64,000 bases of DNA, taken from assembly GCF_000243735.2 (NCBI RefSeq), contig NZ_AHMP02000003.1, forward strand, positions 416,501 to 480,500, given 5' to 3'. The notes beneath the pieces are model-generated. The model searched no databases and had not been told where the DNA came from. It saw only the letters and a list, made by a program, of their open reading frames with translations. Below, in pieces: positions 24,417-36,947 of the stretch. A program made the translations under genes and the position numbers. Numbering within the stretch: position 1 is the stretch's first letter; each line of letters starts with the position of its first letter. This DNA is from Leptospira kmetyi serovar Malaysia str. Bejo-Iso9 (GTDB taxonomy: Bacteria; Spirochaetota; Leptospiria; Leptospirales; Leptospiraceae).

Positions 24417-25718
24417 ATGAAATCCTCTTCTAAAAAACCGTTTTTATCCGCGTTGGAAGCAGCCCGCGAACTCAGCGTGGAGGTGGAAACGATCTACGCG
24501 TATGTCAGCCGGGGAATTCTTCATTCCGAACCGGGAGTGGGAAAGGACAGAAGCAAACGATACAGAAGGGAGGAAGTGGAACGTCTTCTTTTACAACGGG
24601 AGGAAAAATTACATCCGGGTAAAACCGCGCGCGCGGCTCTGACTTTCGGACAACCCGTTTTGGAATCTTCGATCACTCTGATCGAAAACGAACGATTGTA
24701 TTACAGAGGAAAAAACGTTCTTGAGTTGGCGGAACATTTTAAGTTCGAATCGGTTTGCGATCTTCTCTGGGAATCCACGTCCGCGTTCGATTCTCCTTGG
24801 CCGAGTTGGAACGAGGCCTGTATCAAATCCTATCCGCATCTATACGATCGTCCTTTGATCGATCTCGGTAGAATTCTTTTAGGCATCGCCGAATACGAGG
24901 ACGCTGGTTCGCTTTTAAAAAATCAGGAAGCCTTACAAAGAACCGCGACTAGGATCGTCCGTTTGTTGACCTTGTTCTCTTCCAAGTCGAAACGAGGAAG
25001 GGAATCGATCGCGGAAACGTTATGGTTTGCTTGGAAAGGATCTTCGGATTCTAAAAAGAACGAAAAGGTTCTCCTCGAACCGAAAAAAATTTCCAATTAC
25101 ACTTCCGAGGATAAAAAAGCGATTCGACTGATCGAAGCCGGTTTGATTCTTTCCGCGGATCACGAGTTGAACGCGTCTTCGTTTACGGCGCGTTGTGTGG
25201 CATCGACCGATGCGAGTTTGTATCAGGCCGTGATTGCGGGAATGGCCGCTCTTTCGGGAAGTAGACACGGACTTCTCACGGAAAAGACGATCGATCTTTT
25301 GGAAAGCGTTCACTCAAAAAAAAAGGAAAGCAAAGAAATTCTCACCGATCGTTTGCGAAGAGGGGAAAGAATTCCCGGCTTCGGTCATCCGTTTTACAAA
25401 AGCGGAGATCCGAGAGGAAAAAAATTGATGGAGTTGTGCGAAAACTTTTTTCCAAAGAATAAGGAATTTCTTTCCGCAAAAAATCTAATCGAGGAGGCGA
25501 TTCTTCTTTTGGACGATTATCCCACCATCGACACGGGACTCGCCGTCGTTTGTAGAACCTTAAAGTTGCCGAAAGGGGCGGGGCTTGCGTTATTCGCCAT
25601 TGGGAGAAGCGCGGGTTGGATCGCACATTCCATGGAACAATTCGGTTCGGAACAGTTGATTCGTCCGAGGGCGCGTTACGTGGGGCCTAAGTCCGATCGC
25701 GAATCGGAGTTAGGTTAG
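24417..25718 (+). CDS. HTH-citrate synthase fusion protein
   Basis: A 433-residue fusion. Residues 1-65 form a MerR/excisionase-like helix-turn-helix (SALEAARELSVEVETIYAYV, then RSKRYRREEVERLL). Residues 75-425 form a citrate synthase fold. The triad positions are kept: DHELNASSFTARC, GFGHPFYKSGDPRG and TIDTGLAV. The Arg that normally follows GFGH is Pro, and the GPLHGGAP loop is GSRHGLLT, so catalysis may be weak or lost while ligand binding remains. Lying head-to-head with citA suggests a transcription regulator that senses a TCA metabolite. Such fusions are known in other bacteria as database annotations; the function here is inferred. Confidence 0.8.
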   Translation: MKSSSKKPFLSALEAARELSVEVETIYAYVSRGILHSEPGVGKDRSKRYRREEVERLLLQREEKLHPGKTARAALTFGQPVLESSITLIENERLYYRGKNVLELAEHFKFESVCDLLWESTSAFDSPWPSWNEACIKSYPHLYDRPLIDLGRILLGIAEYEDAGSLLKNQEALQRTATRIVRLLTLFSSKSKRGRESIAETLWFAWKGSSDSKKNEKVLLEPKKISNYTSEDKKAIRLIEAGLILSADHELNASSFTARCVASTDASLYQAVIAGMAALSGSRHGLLTEKTIDLLESVHSKKKESKEILTDRLRRGERIPGFGHPFYKSGDPRGKKLMELCENFFPKNKEFLSAKNLIEEAILLLDDYPTIDTGLAVVCRTLKLPKGAGLALFAIGRSAGWIAHSMEQFGSEQLIRPRARYVGPKSDRESELG

Positions 25719-25782
25719 AATTTTACGAGGTTAAAATCGAATTGATTTCGCATAACGTTTGCGAAGAAGATCGCGAATTTTT

Positions 25783-27504
<1,722 letters not shown>

Positions 27505-27563
27505 TGTTCCTTTTTACAATCGAAATCTCCCGGAAAAACTTGAATGTTTGGAAAGATTTTTCG

Positions 27564-28319
27564 TCAGTGATGGTGAGAATGTTCCTCGCTTTGGGAAGAA
27601 TTCCATTCTACTTTTTCGGAATTCGAAGGATGTTCGTGGTCTGCGTGATTGTGATTCATTCGAAAGAAGATCGTCGAAATTCCGATCAGGATCACCGCGA
27701 TTCCTCCGAATCGGATCGCGTTCGATGGAAGTTTTAAAACGAGTTTTCTAAATCCGATTCCGAACAGAAAGAGCCCGGGAAAGGTTCCCAAAAAGAAAGA
27801 AGACATCACCAGAGAACCGGCTCCGACGTTTCCGGTTGCAAGCGCCAAACTGAACGCGGGATACAAAACCGCACAAGGCAAAAGTCCCGTGACCATTCCG
27901 AACGCGAGCGAAGCGCCGGAAAGATTTTTCCCTTGTTTGAGAGAGGTTACGAGCGAACCCGCAAATTTGTTAAGAATTTTTTGATAAAGTCCGGATCGTT
28001 CGGGACTCGCGTTTTGAAAAAGGCTCAGTCCGAAGATCACGATAAAAATCCCCGAAACGATCGCGGCAAACTCGTGAAGGGAAACGAGACTTCCCGCGAG
28101 ATTGAGACCGGACCCGACGAACCCGAAGATGGCGCCTAACGTGGAATAGGAGAGAAATCTTCCAAGATTGTAGAATAGGTTCAGTCTGAATTTTCGATCC
28201 TCTCCCGCTAGGTTGAGAGTTCCCGCAAAGGGGCCGCACATTCCAAGACAATGAAGGGAACTCGTGATCCCGTGGATGAACGCGACCGAAATCGTCGTGA
28301 ATATCAGTTCAGTTTGCAT
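27564..28319 (-). CDS. DsbD_2/UreH-like membrane protein of the cbb3 cluster
   Basis: A 251-residue protein with six membrane segments of the sulfite-exporter/urease-accessory UreH type (DsbD_2, PF13386), often found next to ccoS. LHCLGMCGPFAG near residue 22 and GLLPCAVLYPAFSLAL near 145 are the paired Cys-containing signatures. The C-terminus is His-rich (MNHNHADHEH, then SEEHSHHH), consistent with metal handling, most likely copper delivery for the oxidase. The ATG has a strong AAGGAG site, and the start overlaps the end of ccoS by 11 bases. The copper role is inferred from the context and the His tail. Confidence 0.82.
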   Translation of the reverse strand: MQTELIFTTISVAFIHGITSSLHCLGMCGPFAGTLNLAGEDRKFRLNLFYNLGRFLSYSTLGAIFGFVGSGLNLAGSLVSLHEFAAIVSGIFIVIFGLSLFQNASPERSGLYQKILNKFAGSLVTSLKQGKNLSGASLAFGMVTGLLPCAVLYPAFSLALATGNVGAGSLVMSSFFLGTFPGLFLFGIGFRKLVLKLPSNAIRFGGIAVILIGISTIFFRMNHNHADHEHPSNSEKVEWNSSQSEEHSHHH

Positions 28320-28506
28320 GAGAATCTCCTTTAGCTTGAATCCCTCGAACGGGCGGAGTTTTTTCCTCGTCGTCGTCGAACAACATCCTGTATTTCGGTC
28401 CTTCTATGTCCTCGTATTGCCCGGTCTTCAAAGACCAGAAAAATACAACAAGTGCGCCGAGCGCGATCAACATCGCCATCGGAATCGTAAGATACAAAGC
28501 GTTCAT
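28309..28506 (-). CDS. ccoS: cbb3 oxidase assembly protein CcoS
   Basis: A 65-residue single-pass membrane protein. MAMLIALGALVVFFWSLKTGQYEDIEGP is the family hallmark: one membrane helix, then an aromatic/Gly turn and DIEGPKYRMLFDDD. CcoS is required for cofactor insertion into cbb3 oxidase. The start is set by the ATGA overlap with the ccoI stop; an ATG 15 bases further upstream is less likely. The 3' end overlaps the next gene. Confidence 0.88.
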   Translation of the reverse strand: MNALYLTIPMAMLIALGALVVFFWSLKTGQYEDIEGPKYRMLFDDDEEKTPPVRGIQAKGDSHAN

Positions 28507-30944
28507 AGTTTGGTTCTCCATTGTAAAGAGATGGAATTCAGGACGACGGAAAGGGAACTCAAGGTCATAAACCCGGCGCAGATCACCGGAAGCATAAATC
28601 CGAACGCGGCCAAGGGGAGCATTACGGAATTGTAAGTTAAGGATATTAGAATGTTCTGAAATATAATCCTTCTTGTTTTTTGGGAGATCTGCACCGCGGA
28701 AACGAGTGAATCCAGCCGATTGGAAAGTAATACGAGATCGGATTTGTCTATGGAAAGATCGGATGCAATTCCCATGGAAACTCCGAGGTTCGCGGCGGCC
28801 AAACAAGCCGAATCGTTGATCCCGTCTCCGACCATCACGACGGTTTCTCCTTGGGATTGGGCCTTTTGGATCACTCTCAGTTTTTCTTCGGGTTTCAATT
28901 CGTATAAGGAATGTTGAATGTTGATTCGTCGTGCGAGAGTTTCCACGTTGGATTTGGAATCGCCGGAAAGAATTCCCAGAAATCGAATAACGGTTTTGAG
29001 TTTTTGGATCGTGGATTCCGCTTCGGGTCGCACCGTGTCTTCCAACGAAAAACTCGCGAGAATCTGTCCGTTCTTTCCGAGATGAATCTTTCCGTCCTGA
29101 GGGTTTTGTCCTTTGGTGACGAAGTTTCGGTTTCCGATCCGATAGGTAGATATTTCGTCTAACGCGGTAGCTTCGATTCCGTTTCCGGGGATTTCCTTCA
29201 ATTCTTTCCAGGCGATCGGATCGGCTTGTTCTCCTAAGGAATCCAATTTTTTTTCGATTTCTTTTGTAAGACTGACCGCGAGAGGATGGGTCGAGCTTGA
29301 TTCCATCGAAATTACAATCGAATAGAGTTTCGATTTGTCTTCGGGGTTTAAAAACCATTCTTCTTGGATCGATAGTTTTCCGAGGGTAAGCGTTCCTGTT
29401 TTATCGAAGTAGATCCGATCGGCGCGGCTTAAAATTTCCAGAGAATCCGGGTTCTTGACGAGAATTCCCTTAGAACCGTGCAGAAGATTGCTGACCACAT
29501 ACGCGGCGGGAACGGCGAGCCCGAGCGCGCAAGGGCAGGCTACGATTAAAACGCTGATCGTATTGAGAACAGCTTTTTCCCAATTCTCATAATAAAAACC
29601 GAATATACAAAAAGTTGCAAGCGCTATGACCAAAACCGCTTGGATAAAATATGTGGAAAATTTGTCCGTCGTTCTTTGGATTCCCGGTTTCGCTTGTAAA
29701 GACGTTTCGATCAAAGAGGAAATCCTCGACAAGGTGCTTTCTCTTGCGGTTGTGGTCGCCGTGAGGAGGACGTTCGAGCTCAAACAAAGAGAACCGGATA
29801 GGATCGTATCTCCGAATTTGTGCGTGACCGGTTTGGATTCTCCGGTAAGAAAGGATTCGTCGAAATATGCGATTTCCGATTTCAACATTCCGTCCACCGG
29901 AACCCTGTTTCCGTTTTTTAAAAGAATGGAATCCTCTTTTCGAATTTTACTCGGTGAAACGGAAGTTTCGGTTCCGTTTTGGATCACCGTGTATTCTTCG
30001 GGAAGTGTGGATAAAAGTTCTCCGATTTTTCTTCCTGCCTTCAGTCGAATCGCGGATTCCAAAAATTTTCCGATCAGAATGAAGAAGTAAATCGTACAGA
30101 CCGAGTCGAAGTAAACTTCTCCCTTGTCGCTTAACGTTACGTAGACGCTGTAGAAGTAGGCGAGGGAAACTCCCGAAAAAAGCAACGTGTCCATGGACAA
30201 GATTCTTCTTTTGACGGATTCGATCGCTCCTTTGTAAAACGGATAACCGGAATAGAGATAAACGGGAGTCGCGAAGATCCAAGAAACGTAATGAAACAGA
30301 CGTTTGAATTCCATTTCGATTCCCGTGAAATACCCCGCGTAAAGACCGATGCTGAAAAGCATGATGTTTCCCCAAGAAAAACCCGCGAGGGCCATTCGTA
30401 AAAAAAGATCTTTGGAAAAAAGGCCGACCTTCGTTTCCGCTTTTAAGGGAGAATATAGAGACGGTTCGTAACCGATTTGACGGATGATCGCAAAGATCCG
30501 GTTGAGATCGATTCGATTTCTGTCGTAGACGAGTTTCATTCTTCCCGTCGCGAAGTTAATTCTCGTTTCGAGAACGCCTTCCTGTTCGGAAAGAACCTTT
30601 TCGTTTAACCACACGCAGGCGGAACAATGAATCTTGCCGATGGTGATCGAGGTTTCGCAAATTCCGTTTTCTTTTCGGATTACGTATTCCTCATAGACCG
30701 ATTCCGTTTCGAGATCCTCTCTTTCGAGTTTGTTTCCGGAAACCGGCTCCAGAGTTTCGGAGCCTCTTAGATCGTAAAAACGAGTCAGTCCGTTTTCCAC
30801 GAGCAAGGTCGCGAGTGATCTGCAACCGGAACAGCAGAACGTTTCCCGATTTCCCCTCAATTCTCCGTAAATGATTTCCTTTTCGGAGCGGATGGGTGTG
30901 TTGCAGTGATAACAACGAGCCTCGATTTTCGTAAGAGTTTGCAT
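28503..30944 (-). CDS. ccoI: Copper-type P1B ATPase CcoI/FixI
   Basis: An 813-residue P-type ATPase that exports copper for insertion into the oxidase. The N-terminus has a Cys-rich CYHCNTPI and FCCSGC metal-binding domain, then an HMA-like domain with IHCSACVW near 113. Eight membrane segments follow, with the ion-path motif ACPCALGLAVP near 470. Also present are the phosphorylation site DKTGTLT near 513 and the hinge GDGINDSACLA near 715. The ATG at 30944 is five bases after the ccoH stop; a longer frame upstream is only read-through. It is coupled to ccoS by ATGA. Confidence 0.93.
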   Translation of the reverse strand: MQTLTKIEARCYHCNTPIRSEKEIIYGELRGNRETFCCSGCRSLATLLVENGLTRFYDLRGSETLEPVSGNKLEREDLETESVYEEYVIRKENGICETSITIGKIHCSACVWLNEKVLSEQEGVLETRINFATGRMKLVYDRNRIDLNRIFAIIRQIGYEPSLYSPLKAETKVGLFSKDLFLRMALAGFSWGNIMLFSIGLYAGYFTGIEMEFKRLFHYVSWIFATPVYLYSGYPFYKGAIESVKRRILSMDTLLFSGVSLAYFYSVYVTLSDKGEVYFDSVCTIYFFILIGKFLESAIRLKAGRKIGELLSTLPEEYTVIQNGTETSVSPSKIRKEDSILLKNGNRVPVDGMLKSEIAYFDESFLTGESKPVTHKFGDTILSGSLCLSSNVLLTATTTARESTLSRISSLIETSLQAKPGIQRTTDKFSTYFIQAVLVIALATFCIFGFYYENWEKAVLNTISVLIVACPCALGLAVPAAYVVSNLLHGSKGILVKNPDSLEILSRADRIYFDKTGTLTLGKLSIQEEWFLNPEDKSKLYSIVISMESSSTHPLAVSLTKEIEKKLDSLGEQADPIAWKELKEIPGNGIEATALDEISTYRIGNRNFVTKGQNPQDGKIHLGKNGQILASFSLEDTVRPEAESTIQKLKTVIRFLGILSGDSKSNVETLARRINIQHSLYELKPEEKLRVIQKAQSQGETVVMVGDGINDSACLAAANLGVSMGIASDLSIDKSDLVLLSNRLDSLVSAVQISQKTRRIIFQNILISLTYNSVMLPLAAFGFMLPVICAGFMTLSSLSVVLNSISLQWRTKL

Positions 30945-30949
30945 GCAGA

Positions 30950-31444
30950 TTATTGAATATTCAAATCCTGTGTTTTTTCGAGAATTCTTCCCGAGACGTC
31001 GCCTTTGAGGCTGAGAATCCAACGTCCGCTTTCCGGAAATTCTAGAACTCCCAAATAGGTTCCGCGGTTTTTGGAATCCTCTTGCAACGATACGGTTTGA
31101 TTGTATTGATCCGTTGCGGATCTTTCGATTTGAACGATCAGCTTCGCGCCGACGATCGGCGTTCCCGACTTTTGAAACCGAATGAGAATCGGATTTTTTC
31201 CGACTTTCAAACCGGTGTTGGAGGAGAACAAAATACTTTCGTAAGAATATCCTTCCGCGAGCATCTTTCTTTGTTCGAGGATCGACTTTTCGTAGTTCAA
31301 TCCTTTTTCGTAATATTCTTTTTCGATCGGTCCCGTATAACCCGTGTTCGCGTATCGGATCGTAACGACGGTCGCGGCGATCAACGCGATAAACGCGATC
31401 CAGATCCAGGCGAAAGCGAGTTTCATACTTTTGTGTAAGGCCAT
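30950..31444 (-). CDS. ccoH: cbb3 assembly protein CcoH/FixH-like
   Basis: A 164-residue protein with one N-terminal membrane segment (LAFAWIWIAFIALIAATVVTIRY) and a periplasmic Ig-like beta domain (GTPIVGAKLIVQIERSA, GRWILSLKGDV). Size, topology and position between ccoG and ccoI fit FixH/CcoH, which binds the oxidase during assembly. The ATG has AAGGAAG eight bases upstream. Spacing is 12 bases to ccoG and five to ccoI, so it is one transcript. Confidence 0.85.
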   Translation of the reverse strand: MALHKSMKLAFAWIWIAFIALIAATVVTIRYANTGYTGPIEKEYYEKGLNYEKSILEQRKMLAEGYSYESILFSSNTGLKVGKNPILIRFQKSGTPIVGAKLIVQIERSATDQYNQTVSLQEDSKNRGTYLGVLEFPESGRWILSLKGDVSGRILEKTQDLNIQ

Positions 31445-31456
31445 AAGATTCTTCCT

Positions 31457-32791
31457 TTAGTTCGAATCCGTGATAGGAATCCGAAACGGTATCGTTTTCA
31501 TAATCGTGTAGTTCGGATTTTTGGAATCCGTCATTTTCAACGTAATCTGATGCGAAGTTTTTGTGCGATCCTCCGTTGCAAGGCTCGTCTCGAGGATGAT
31601 TCTAAATTCTCCCGTATTGTTCGCGTCCACGGAGAACGAAGGAGTTTCCGTTCCGCCCAAAAGAATATGAACCGGAGAATGTAGTGTGCTTTTTTCAACC
31701 GTAACATGCAAGGATCGGTTTTCAAAGGTCAGATTCAGAAGTTGAGCGTTGTAAAAATTTCGAATCAATCCGCCCGGAACTTCCATCGGTTGTATGATCC
31801 GATCGGGAAGAATGTTCGCATACATCGGAACCCGGTTGTAAAGAAGAATCGTAGAAGTCGCAAGCACGCAGAAAAGCAGAAAGCCGTAGATCACGCTTCT
31901 GGGACGAAGCCAACGTACTTTTACTCCCGTTTGTTTGGCTTGGTTCTCGGACATATATCCGATCAAGGTTTTTTTACCTTCTTTCCCCATCGTTTTTGTG
32001 CAAGCGTCCACGCACTTTCCACAGGCGATACAGCCCACGTTTACACCTTCTCGAATGTCGATTCCGGTGGGACAGACCACCAAACATAGATTACACGACG
32101 TGCAGTCCCCGACTTGTGTTCCCGCTTTTCTTCTGGGTTCTCCGCGCCGGTAGTCGTAAGTGACGTTGACGGAATCTCCGTCCATCATCACGGTTTGAAA
32201 TCTCGCGTAAGGACATGCGTATTTGCAGAATTGTTCCCGGACAAAAGCCATATCCAGATATAAGGTCATCGTAAAAAAGATCGTAAAGTAGATCCAAACC
32301 GGCGGGGAAGTAAAGAAGGAAGCGGAACGAATGTCGCTTATCATTTCGTATGGATCCGCAAAATACGAAACCCATGCGAGCGAACCGATCACGCTGATCA
32401 AAATCCAAAGTTTATGAACCGCGATCTTGCCCCAAAGAGGAGCGTCTTTTTTTCCGTATTTGGAACCGAGAACGGTTCTTCCGATCAGATCGAACAGATC
32501 TGTGAACACGGTTTGAGGACAGGCCCAGCCGCACCAAACCCTTCCGATCAATGTTGTAAAGAAGAATAGGGACAGGCCCATTCCGATTAAAAAGAGATGT
32601 AGATAAAAACCTTCCTGAGGTGTGAAGATGTTTCCGAGCAGATAAAATTTTCTTCCGGGTATGTCGAGCCGGATCAAAGGATGTTCTCCCCAACGCAACC
32701 AGGGAAGAAAAAGATAAAATGGAACTAAGACCGCTTCTACAAGATATCTTGCGGAACGAATCTTACCTGAAATATGTCTGGAGATGACCAC
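31457..32791 (-). CDS. ccoG: cbb3 accessory polyferredoxin CcoG
   Basis: A 444-residue membrane iron-sulfur protein (also called FixG or RdxA) that supports copper reduction for cbb3 assembly. Five membrane segments carry GWACPQTVFTDL near 88 and CKYACPYARFQ near 187. A cytoplasmic pair of 4Fe-4S sites follows as CTSCNLCLVVCP near 229 and CIACGKCVDAC near 251. The C-terminal 120 residues form an Ig-like CcoG domain. The start is GTG 32791 with an AAGGGGG ribosome site. It is followed by ccoH and preceded by ccoP. Confidence 0.93.
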   Translation of the reverse strand: MVISRHISGKIRSARYLVEAVLVPFYLFLPWLRWGEHPLIRLDIPGRKFYLLGNIFTPQEGFYLHLFLIGMGLSLFFFTTLIGRVWCGWACPQTVFTDLFDLIGRTVLGSKYGKKDAPLWGKIAVHKLWILISVIGSLAWVSYFADPYEMISDIRSASFFTSPPVWIYFTIFFTMTLYLDMAFVREQFCKYACPYARFQTVMMDGDSVNVTYDYRRGEPRRKAGTQVGDCTSCNLCLVVCPTGIDIREGVNVGCIACGKCVDACTKTMGKEGKKTLIGYMSENQAKQTGVKVRWLRPRSVIYGFLLFCVLATSTILLYNRVPMYANILPDRIIQPMEVPGGLIRNFYNAQLLNLTFENRSLHVTVEKSTLHSPVHILLGGTETPSFSVDANNTGEFRIILETSLATEDRTKTSHQITLKMTDSKNPNYTIMKTIPFRIPITDSN

Positions 32792-32877
32792 AAAAGTCCC
32801 CCTTGTGTGGTCTCCGGAAAAAATCGGAAAGTAGTTTCGATTCTTTCCTCGTATTTTTTCCGGAGCTTATACATAGA

Positions 32878-33411
32878 TTAACGAGACGCCTTGAGACTTG
32901 CGTTTTGAGAAGCAAGCCAAGCCATCACTTGATACACTTTTTCCGAACCGAGAGAATTCTCATGCGGAGGCATCGGTCCTCTTCCCAGTTTGGTTTTGTC
33001 CACGGCGATTCCCTTCATTATGTTTTCATAAACTTGTAAATCGGTGGAGCCGTGAATCCATTCTCCGTCCATCAAACTCGGTCCGACCAAACCTTGTCCG
33101 GTCGGTCCGTGACACGCCGCGCAGACGGTCTTGAAGGTTTTTTCGCCTTCCGCGATCGCGTTCGTGTTTCCGCGAAACGGATTGCTTCCGTCGTTCGAAG
33201 TCACCGCGACTTCTTTCGGAAACTTGGCTTCGTGTTCCTTTACTTCCAATTCGTAAGCGACGTCCTGCGGCCAGTTCGAAAATTTATGGAAATAAACGGA
33301 ATAGGCGACCGCGACGACGATACAGATCACGAAGATCCATTTCCACCAAGCCGGTAGAGGATTATCCTCTTGTCTGATTCCGTCGAAATCCTTATTTGAA
33401 TCATGAGTCAT
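32878..33411 (-). CDS. ccoP: cbb3 oxidase cytochrome c subunit CcoP, single-heme form
   Basis: A 177-residue membrane-anchored cytochrome c that passes electrons into the oxidase. After the NPLPAWWKW motif comes one membrane segment (IFVICIVVAVAYSVYF), then a c-type domain with one heme site CAACHG near 96 and an axial Met in GRGPMPPHE near 145. Typical CcoP proteins of proteobacteria are near 300 residues and have two CxxCH sites; only one is present here. The frame is intact, so this is a true short form rather than a broken gene. It is four bases downstream of ccoQ. Confidence 0.9.
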   Translation of the reverse strand: MTHDSNKDFDGIRQEDNPLPAWWKWIFVICIVVAVAYSVYFHKFSNWPQDVAYELEVKEHEAKFPKEVAVTSNDGSNPFRGNTNAIAEGEKTFKTVCAACHGPTGQGLVGPSLMDGEWIHGSTDLQVYENIMKGIAVDKTKLGRGPMPPHENSLGSEKVYQVMAWLASQNASLKASR

Positions 33412-33414
33412 CGA

Positions 33415-33561
33415 TCAATCCTCCTCGAGCATTCTAAACTTGGGTTCTTCCATCTCTTTGCTGCGTTTACGATTGTAGACGTAAGCGGTGATGAGCGCGA
33501 TAGCCATCACGAGGATCGGAAGTCTTGCGAACTTGTAGATTTGAATCAGTTCTAATTCCAT
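33415..33561 (-). CDS. ccoQ: cbb3 oxidase small subunit CcoQ
   Basis: A 48-residue single-pass protein reading MELELIQIYKFARLPILV at the front, with a membrane helix (PILVMAIALITAYVY), then NRKRSKEMEEP and an acidic end. CcoQ stabilises the oxidase complex. It fits exactly between ccoO (stop at 33569) and ccoP (start at 33411), with AGGT before its ATG. The small size and the ccoO-Q-P position support the call; the sequence alone is too short to be decisive. Confidence 0.8.
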   Translation of the reverse strand: MELELIQIYKFARLPILVMAIALITAYVYNRKRSKEMEEPKFRMLEED

Positions 33562-33568
33562 AAGGACC

Positions 33569-35691
<2,123 letters not shown>

Positions 35692-36329
35692 GAGATTTTG
35701 TCTCCTGATTCGATTTTTCCTTCTGAATTAAACCGCGATTTATATCATTAACCAATTCTAATTTAATAAAATTGAATGTAATAAGTCGATCGGGTCTACG
35801 GTTTAACCTTATATTTAAACCGACTTAGGAATGGAACAATTCCGAACGGGATTCCGAGTTCAAAGACCATGATAAAAATCAAGTACTGAAGATTCGCTTG
35901 GAGTTGAGTTAAAAAAGGAAAGTTCGAGTATGGTCACTCGATTCGAAGATCTTTATGAGATTCCTTCTCAGAATGAGAATCAACGGTTCACGATCCGTTA
36001 TGCGCGGTTTCGCGTTGGAAATACCTTTGAAAAGCCTTCCCGTTTTCCGAAGCTTCGGGGCTTTGGAAGAACATGTTCCGGCAAAAAGATTCTGAAAGAC
36101 AATCCAATGGATACGCACCGGAGAACGGATTTTTACCGATCGATGCAAAAATCGGGGTTCTGCGCCGGGGCTTTCTCGTTCCCGATTCCCTACTAATTTT
36201 CATTTTCGGCCTACAGAAGATGCGTTTTGTTCCCTTGGGACCGGACGTTAAAAAATCCGGCGTCAAAAAAACCGATCGAGAATTTTCTCTTTATCGGTAG
36301 AATTGGGAAAACGACCGAAACTTAAAACG
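35692..36329. other. Gene-free stretch with promoter region of ccoN and doubtful short frames
   Basis: About 640 bases between divergent transcripts. Near ccoN it is AT-rich and must contain the oxidase promoter; an inverted repeat CGGTTTAA / TTAAACCG lies at 35799-35822. From 35930 to 36300 several short overlapping frames exist. One starts with the plausible MVTRFEDLYEIPSQNENQ and soon loses protein character, while another frame carries NGYAPENGFLPIDAKIGVLR to a stop at 36300. Together they look like a possible frameshifted relic, but the evidence is weak. Confidence 0.4.
35799..35822. promoter_or_regulatory. Inverted repeat upstream of ccoN
   Basis: Arms CGGTTTAA and TTAAACCG (8 bases each) with an 8-base centre lie about 110 bases upstream of the ccoN start. 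Spacing and symmetry would suit a dimeric regulator. No known consensus is matched. Confidence 0.3.
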
Positions 36330-36947
36330 ATGGATCTCAATATAAAAGATAAGCTTCAATCCGGATTTTCGTCGATAGACAGTCTGTCCCGAAATCTTCC
36401 TCCTCAAGTTCAAAAAACTCTTTTGTATACGGGGATTTCACTCGCGGTCTTGGGAGTTTCGCTTGCGGTTTTGATCGGAATCCAAAGAGGAAAAGAAGGC
36501 GCGGCCTTCGACGATCAGGCCAAAGAATTGGATCGCAAGGCCTTGTTCTTAGAGGATATAGAAAGAAATTATAATCGAAAACGAAGATCCATTCGTTACA
36601 GCGATCCCGATCTTTCCATCACGGGAGAATCTTCCGGTTTGGAAATCGATCGTTACGAACGCGAAAAACCGAAAAGCGGACTTCTACCCGAATCCGATCG
36701 TCCCGAAGGAAAGGATCCCTTACGAGATGGACGCAGAGAAGGAGTGGGAACTCCGAAACTTCCTACCGAGTCGGACGCACTTCCGACGGAAGATCGGAGA
36801 AGAACTCCGGATTCCAATCGAAACCAGGAAGACCCGGGAACGATTTCTCCCGATCGAGGAAATTCAAATCCGTCCAACCAAGATCGTCCGAGTCTGATTC
36901 GACCTCCGAAAAACAATTCCAATTCGGGAACTCTCGAACCTCGATGA
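36330..36947 (+). CDS. Membrane protein with charged Pro/Ser/Asn tail
   Basis: A 205-residue protein from ATG 36330; a TTG at 36303 would add nine residues. A short soluble head (MDLNIKDKLQSGFSSIDSL) precedes one membrane segment (LLYTGISLAVLGVSLAVLIG). The tail of about 140 residues is low complexity, rich in Arg, Asp, Pro, Ser and Asn (REGVGTPKLPTESDALPTED). The disordered tail suggests a linker or a scaffold in the periplasm. It overlaps the following TPR gene by four bases (ATGA), so the two are coupled. No family is recognised. Confidence 0.6.
   Translation: MDLNIKDKLQSGFSSIDSLSRNLPPQVQKTLLYTGISLAVLGVSLAVLIGIQRGKEGAAFDDQAKELDRKALFLEDIERNYNRKRRSIRYSDPDLSITGESSGLEIDRYEREKPKSGLLPESDRPEGKDPLRDGRREGVGTPKLPTESDALPTEDRRRTPDSNRNQEDPGTISPDRGNSNPSNQDRPSLIRPPKNNSNSGTLEPR

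Noticed and set aside
28522..29358. Upstream extension of the ccoS frame
   Set aside because: Arg/Ser-rich shadow inside ccoI; CcoS homology begins at 28506.
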